Below, piece after piece: positions 61,350 through 64,000 of a DNA stretch of 64,000 nt. Positions within the stretch are counted from its first letter, which is position 1; each line of letters begins with the position of its first letter. The notes under the pieces were generated by a model that worked only from the letters and a program-made list of their open reading frames with translations, had not been told where the DNA came from and ran no database searches. The DNA is from an uncultured Alistipes sp. Lineage in GTDB: Bacteria; Bacteroidota; Bacteroidia; Bacteroidales; Rikenellaceae. Both the position numbers and the translations under genes were made by a program. The DNA is taken from positions 177,259-241,258 of the forward strand of contig CALUIK010000003.1 in NCBI GenBank assembly GCA_944320685.1. The letters are read 5' to 3'.

Positions 61350-62168
61350 ATGGCGAAGCGGCGGATGATACTCTATTTCGGGTCGTTCAACCCCGTTCAC
61401 AATGGTCATATGGCCATGGCCGAACATGTCATGGAGCGAGGGCTGGGTGACGAGGTGGCGATGATAGTCTCGCCGCAGAACCCATTTAAGGCCGCGTGGA
61501 TGCAGGCTCCCGAGATGGATCGTCTGGAGATGGTCGAACGGGCATGCCGCAACTCGCGCTACCCCGACCGCATACATCCGTCGGTGATAGAGTTTTTGCT
61601 TGACAAGCCTTCGTATACGGTCAACACGCTGCGCCACCTTATCCGGAACTACGGGGCGGAGATGTCCTTTTCGATACTCATGGGGAGCGACTTGATAAAC
61701 CAGCTGCCTATGTGGCGCGATGCCGACGAGATCATCGCCGGCTATGACCTGTTGGTATACCCGCGTCCCGACGTGCCCGTGCGCTTTTCCACGCCGCGTA
61801 CGACCGTGCTGGAGGATGCCCCGCAGTACGGATATTCGTCGACACGCATACGCGATGCGTTGGAGATAGGCGAGGATGTCTCGTCGATGGTCGACGGTGA
61901 GGTGCTGCAGTACATCCGTGAGCACGGTTTGTGGAGCGCCGCGGCGAAGATCGCGGGGCTTACGGCAGCCTTGTCGCAAAATCCCGATGATGCGCAGCTT
62001 CATATCGAACGCGGCAAGTGCTACTTCCGCCGCAACGAGTGGGGCGCCGCCATCAACGATTTCCGCCGCGCGGAACAGCTTGCGCCCGAGAACTGCGAGG
62101 CGCGGCAGTATATCGACATGGCCGAGGAGATATTGCAATTCAGATACAAGGATGTATACAACCCCTGA
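61350..62168 (+). CDS. nadD: nicotinate-nucleotide adenylyltransferase with C-terminal TPR-like extension
   Basis: NadD makes deamido-NAD from nicotinate mononucleotide and ATP. The 272-residue protein carries the nucleotidyltransferase motif YFGSFNPVHNGHMAMAEHV (GxFxPxHxGH, about residues 10-20), then SPQNPFK, FSILMGSDLINQLPMW, LVYPRP and the second motif YGYSSTRIRDAL with ISSTxxR-like residues. The enzyme core ends near residue 192 (QYIREHGLW). About 75 extra residues follow with a TPR-like repeat (NPDDAQLHIERGKCYFRRNE, WGAAINDFRRAEQLAPENCE) and the end LQFRYKDVYNP. Bacterial NadD is usually about 190-215 residues, so this is a fusion. It starts 5 bp after gmk. Confidence 0.92.
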   Translation: MAKRRMILYFGSFNPVHNGHMAMAEHVMERGLGDEVAMIVSPQNPFKAAWMQAPEMDRLEMVERACRNSRYPDRIHPSVIEFLLDKPSYTVNTLRHLIRNYGAEMSFSILMGSDLINQLPMWRDADEIIAGYDLLVYPRPDVPVRFSTPRTTVLEDAPQYGYSSTRIRDALEIGEDVSSMVDGEVLQYIREHGLWSAAAKIAGLTAALSQNPDDAQLHIERGKCYFRRNEWGAAINDFRRAEQLAPENCEARQYIDMAEEILQFRYKDVYNP

Positions 62169-62180
62169 TCGAGTTGGACG

Positions 62181-62762
62181 ATGATAGAGATCGATGACAA
62201 GATAGTGAGCGACGACATACTGCTCGAACCATTCCTTTGCGACCTGAAACGTTGCAAGGGTGCCTGCTGTGTCGAAGGCGATGCGGGGGCCCCGCTTGAG
62301 GAGGGGGAGGCGGCGGAACTCGAAAAGGAATACCCGAACTATGCCCCGTATATGACCGAGGCGGGCCGCCGTGCCGTGCAGGAACAGGGATATGCCGTTC
62401 TGGACGATGACGGCGACTTGACCACGCCTCTCGTAGACGGGGCGGAGTGCGCGTATGCGGTTGAGGAGAACGGTGTGACGCTGTGTGCCATTGAGCGGGC
62501 CTGCCGCGAGGGGCGCTGCGGTTTCGTCAAACCCGTGTCGTGCCACCTCTATCCCATACGAGTGGTCCGTTTTTCGAACGGTGCGTACGGACTCAACTTC
62601 CATCGCTGGCACATATGTTCTCCGGCCGTAAAGTGCGGCCGACGTGCGGGTGTCCCAGTATACAGGGCCCTGCGCGAGCCTATCGTAAGGCGTTTTGGCG
62701 AGGAGTTCTACAAGGCGCTGGAGTGTGCCGAGGATCTGCTCCGCGGGGAAGGCAAGAGATAG
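62181..62762 (+). CDS. DUF3109 cysteine-rich protein
   Basis: A 193-residue DUF3109-family protein. It begins MIEIDDKIVSDDILLEPFLC and has Cys-rich blocks CDLKRCKGACCVEGDAG, AECAYAVEENGVTLCAIERA, CREGRCGFVKPVSCHLYPI and HICSPAVKCGRRAG. The spacing recalls CxxxCxxCC metal-chelating proteins, so zinc or Fe-S binding is plausible. It starts 12 bp after nadD and 30 bp before the M23 peptidase gene. Function unknown; conserved in Bacteroidota. Confidence 0.9.
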   Translation: MIEIDDKIVSDDILLEPFLCDLKRCKGACCVEGDAGAPLEEGEAAELEKEYPNYAPYMTEAGRRAVQEQGYAVLDDDGDLTTPLVDGAECAYAVEENGVTLCAIERACREGRCGFVKPVSCHLYPIRVVRFSNGAYGLNFHRWHICSPAVKCGRRAGVPVYRALREPIVRRFGEEFYKALECAEDLLRGEGKR

Positions 62763-62792
62763 AAGTTTGAAACATAAAACGAAAGCCCTCAA

Positions 62793-63857
62793 ATGAAAAG
62801 AGAAATAATATCGTTAGCGAGTCTGTTGTGCGCCGTGGCCGGCGTATCGGCGCAGGAGGCGGCCACGGCAGAAGGCGACTCGATGCGTATGGATACGGTG
62901 CGGGAGGCGGCCGACAGTTTGAAACGCGATACGTCGGACGTCGTAGTCATACGCCGAGTACCCCTCGAGTCGGGCAGGACCATCGACGACGAGGTGATAG
63001 TCGTCGATACCATCCCTTCGTCCAATGAAGGTGTCAACATAGTGCTTTTTAACGACAATACGTGGCGTTATGTCCGCAACCGCAGCATATCGGCCGACGA
63101 CGATACGGTATTCACATCGGACTGGGATACGATCAAGCTGCAGGCATACGGCATCGAGTTGAAGGATATGCCAGTGTCGGTGGTGATTGACCTGGTCGAC
63201 TCGCTCAAGAGTTACCACTATCCCCATGTCGGCAAGATCAATTCGAAGTACGGTGTCCGCCGACGTCGAAGCCATCAGGGCACCGATATAGACCTTGAGG
63301 TCGGCGATCCCGTCTATGCCGTCTTCGACGGCCGTGTGCGCATATCGCAGTACCAGAACGGAGGCTACGGCAACCTTGTAATCATACGTCACGACAACGG
63401 GCTGGAGACATACTACGGCCACCTGTCGGAGCGTCTCGTGAAACCCAACGAATGGGTCACGGCGGGACAGGTGATAGGTTACGGCGGCAGTACGGGCCGC
63501 AGTACGGGGCCGCACCTGCATTTCGAGACGCGGTACAAGGGGCAGTCGTTCGACCCCGAACGCCTCATAGACTTCACTACGGGTACGCTTCGCCGCGAGA
63601 CTTTCCTGCTGAAGAAGAGCTATTTCAGCATATATTCTAAATTTACGCAGGACTTCGACGAGGAGATCAAGAGCGAGGAAGAGGACAGGAAGATAGCCGC
63701 GCAGGCCGCTGCCGTGCAGTACCATATTGTAAAAAAAGGCGACACGATGGGCCGCATCGCCATCAACTACCATACGACTGTAAGCAGGCTGTGTCAACTC
63801 AACGGCCTCAAGAATCCCGACCGATTGAGCATAGGCCAGCGTATACGTGTAAGATAA
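62793..63857 (+). CDS. M23 peptidoglycan endopeptidase with LysM domain
   Basis: A 354-residue exported cell-wall hydrolase. The N-terminus KREIISLASLLCAVAGVSAQ is a signal peptide. An acidic spacer runs to about residue 145. The M23 domain (about 150-255) has zinc ligands in HQGTDIDLEVGDPVYA (H-x3-D) and GPHLHFETRY (HxH), plus the family YYGHLS block. A C-terminal LysM domain (about 310-354) reads VKKGDTMGRIAINYHTTVSR and LCQLNGL...LSIGQRIRVR. It would cut peptide cross-links in peptidoglycan, in growth or division. It is last in the yicC operon, with a strong terminator downstream. Confidence 0.94.
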   Translation: MKREIISLASLLCAVAGVSAQEAATAEGDSMRMDTVREAADSLKRDTSDVVVIRRVPLESGRTIDDEVIVVDTIPSSNEGVNIVLFNDNTWRYVRNRSISADDDTVFTSDWDTIKLQAYGIELKDMPVSVVIDLVDSLKSYHYPHVGKINSKYGVRRRRSHQGTDIDLEVGDPVYAVFDGRVRISQYQNGGYGNLVIIRHDNGLETYYGHLSERLVKPNEWVTAGQVIGYGGSTGRSTGPHLHFETRYKGQSFDPERLIDFTTGTLRRETFLLKKSYFSIYSKFTQDFDEEIKSEEEDRKIAAQAAAVQYHIVKKGDTMGRIAINYHTTVSRLCQLNGLKNPDRLSIGQRIRVR

Positions 63858-63887
63858 CGCCCGCACATGGGGGTTCATGAATAATGG

Positions 63888-63921
63888 GAAACGGGTTCGG
63901 CTGCAAAGCCGAACCCGTTTC
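63888..63921 (+). terminator. intrinsic terminator after the M23 peptidase gene
   Basis: A perfect 15-bp stem GAAACGGGTTCGGCT/AGCCGAACCCGTTTC with a GCAA loop. The T run is short, but the stem's A/T outer ends fit a bidirectional terminator. Confidence 0.8.
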
Positions 63922-63963
63922 GTATGGTAATGATGCCAAAAGTGGTTGGTGAAGCATTAGAGT

Positions 63964-63995
63964 AAATGACCAGAATTGTATAATTCTGGTCATTT
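63964..63995. repeat. 14-bp perfect inverted repeat at the window edge
   Basis: AAATGACCAGAATT and AATTCTGGTCATTT with a 4-nt loop (63964-63977, 63982-63995). It could be a terminator for a gene beyond the edge, or an operator. No flanking duplication is visible within the window. Confidence 0.5.
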
Positions 63996-64000
63996 GCTTC

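Noticed and set aside
61008..62792. 594-codon minus-strand frame across gmk, nadD and DUF3109
   Set aside because: Overlaps three clear genes antisense and has no recognisable domain.
63964..63995. Terminal inverted repeat of an insertion sequence
   Set aside because: No transposase or second copy in the window; a simple terminator or operator palindrome is enough.
1..64000. CRISPR arrays, prophage, integrative element, rRNA operon
   Set aside because: No regularly spaced repeats, integrase, phage structural genes or rRNA sequence were seen on either strand.

Overview
The window reads as chromosomal DNA of a Bacteroidota gut-type anaerobe, most likely Rikenellaceae/Alistipes (inference). 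Three things point there. Promoters repeatedly fit the Bacteroidota consensus TTTG-N19/20-TAnnTTTG. The families present are typical of the phylum: an Oar-like TonB-dependent receptor, DUF3575/DUF3868, a SPOR protein, VorB-type 2-oxoacid:ferredoxin oxidoreductase, MtaB, FloA/NfeD and DUF3109. Base composition is GC-rich (high 50s by eye) apart from one AT-rich gene. I see no insertion sequence, prophage, CRISPR array or rRNA. There is one tRNA, tRNA-Asp(GTC).

Layout. 1-5.3 kb: mutS (its 3' end is cut by the window edge), a RecD/Pif1-like helicase, a membrane-anchored hypothetical protein, rsmD and tRNA-Asp. 5.4-15.9 kb: a sugar-catabolic locus with uxaA, a uxaB-like gene, an LgoD-like Zn-dehydrogenase, a FucP-type symporter, an amidohydrolase (sugar lactonase), an aldo/keto reductase resembling plant L-galactose dehydrogenase, a RhaM-family mutarotase and a GH29 glycosidase, with a divergent AraC regulator. 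15.9-19.6 kb: an etfB-etfA-acyl-CoA dehydrogenase operon. 19.8-27.2 kb: the pyrimidine operon pyrC-carA-carB-pyrK-pyrD behind a leader that looks like a pyrBI-type attenuator. 27.3-36.3 kb: outer-membrane and envelope genes (Oar-like receptor, YqaA/DedA, DUF3575-DUF3868, a lipoprotein) and a double-CDGSH Fe-S protein. 36.3-41.8 kb: floA, nfeD, a SPOR protein, trkH and an output-less HAMP-type membrane protein, all co-directional. 41.9-51.2 kb: an AT-rich esterase, mtaB, a ZnuB-like permease overlapping lptF, fmt, a subtilase and sn-glycerol-1-phosphate dehydrogenase. 51.5-55 kb: mgsA and the four-gene 2-oxoacid:ferredoxin oxidoreductase operon. 55-59.3 kb: a DUF3298 lipoprotein, then the serine operon serC-serA-DUF1015. 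59.8-64 kb: yicC-gmk-nadD(+TPR)-DUF3109-M23/LysM peptidase.

How the genes work together. The sugar locus fits a complete non-phosphorylative L-galactose route (possibly also acting on L-fucose): glycosidase, symporter, mutarotase, 1-dehydrogenase, lactonase, L-galactonate 5-dehydrogenase, tagaturonate reductase, altronate dehydratase, giving 2-keto-3-deoxygluconate. An exact 10-bp direct repeat with 21-bp spacing lies between the GH29 gene and araC and looks like the AraC operator. The pyr operon has a candidate UTP-sensing attenuator: a 41-codon U-rich leader ORF stops 5 nt before a terminator hairpin with a T6 run. Its CarA carries Gly where the glutaminase nucleophile Cys should be, so carbamoyl phosphate may be made from free ammonia. 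These three are the main points to follow up.
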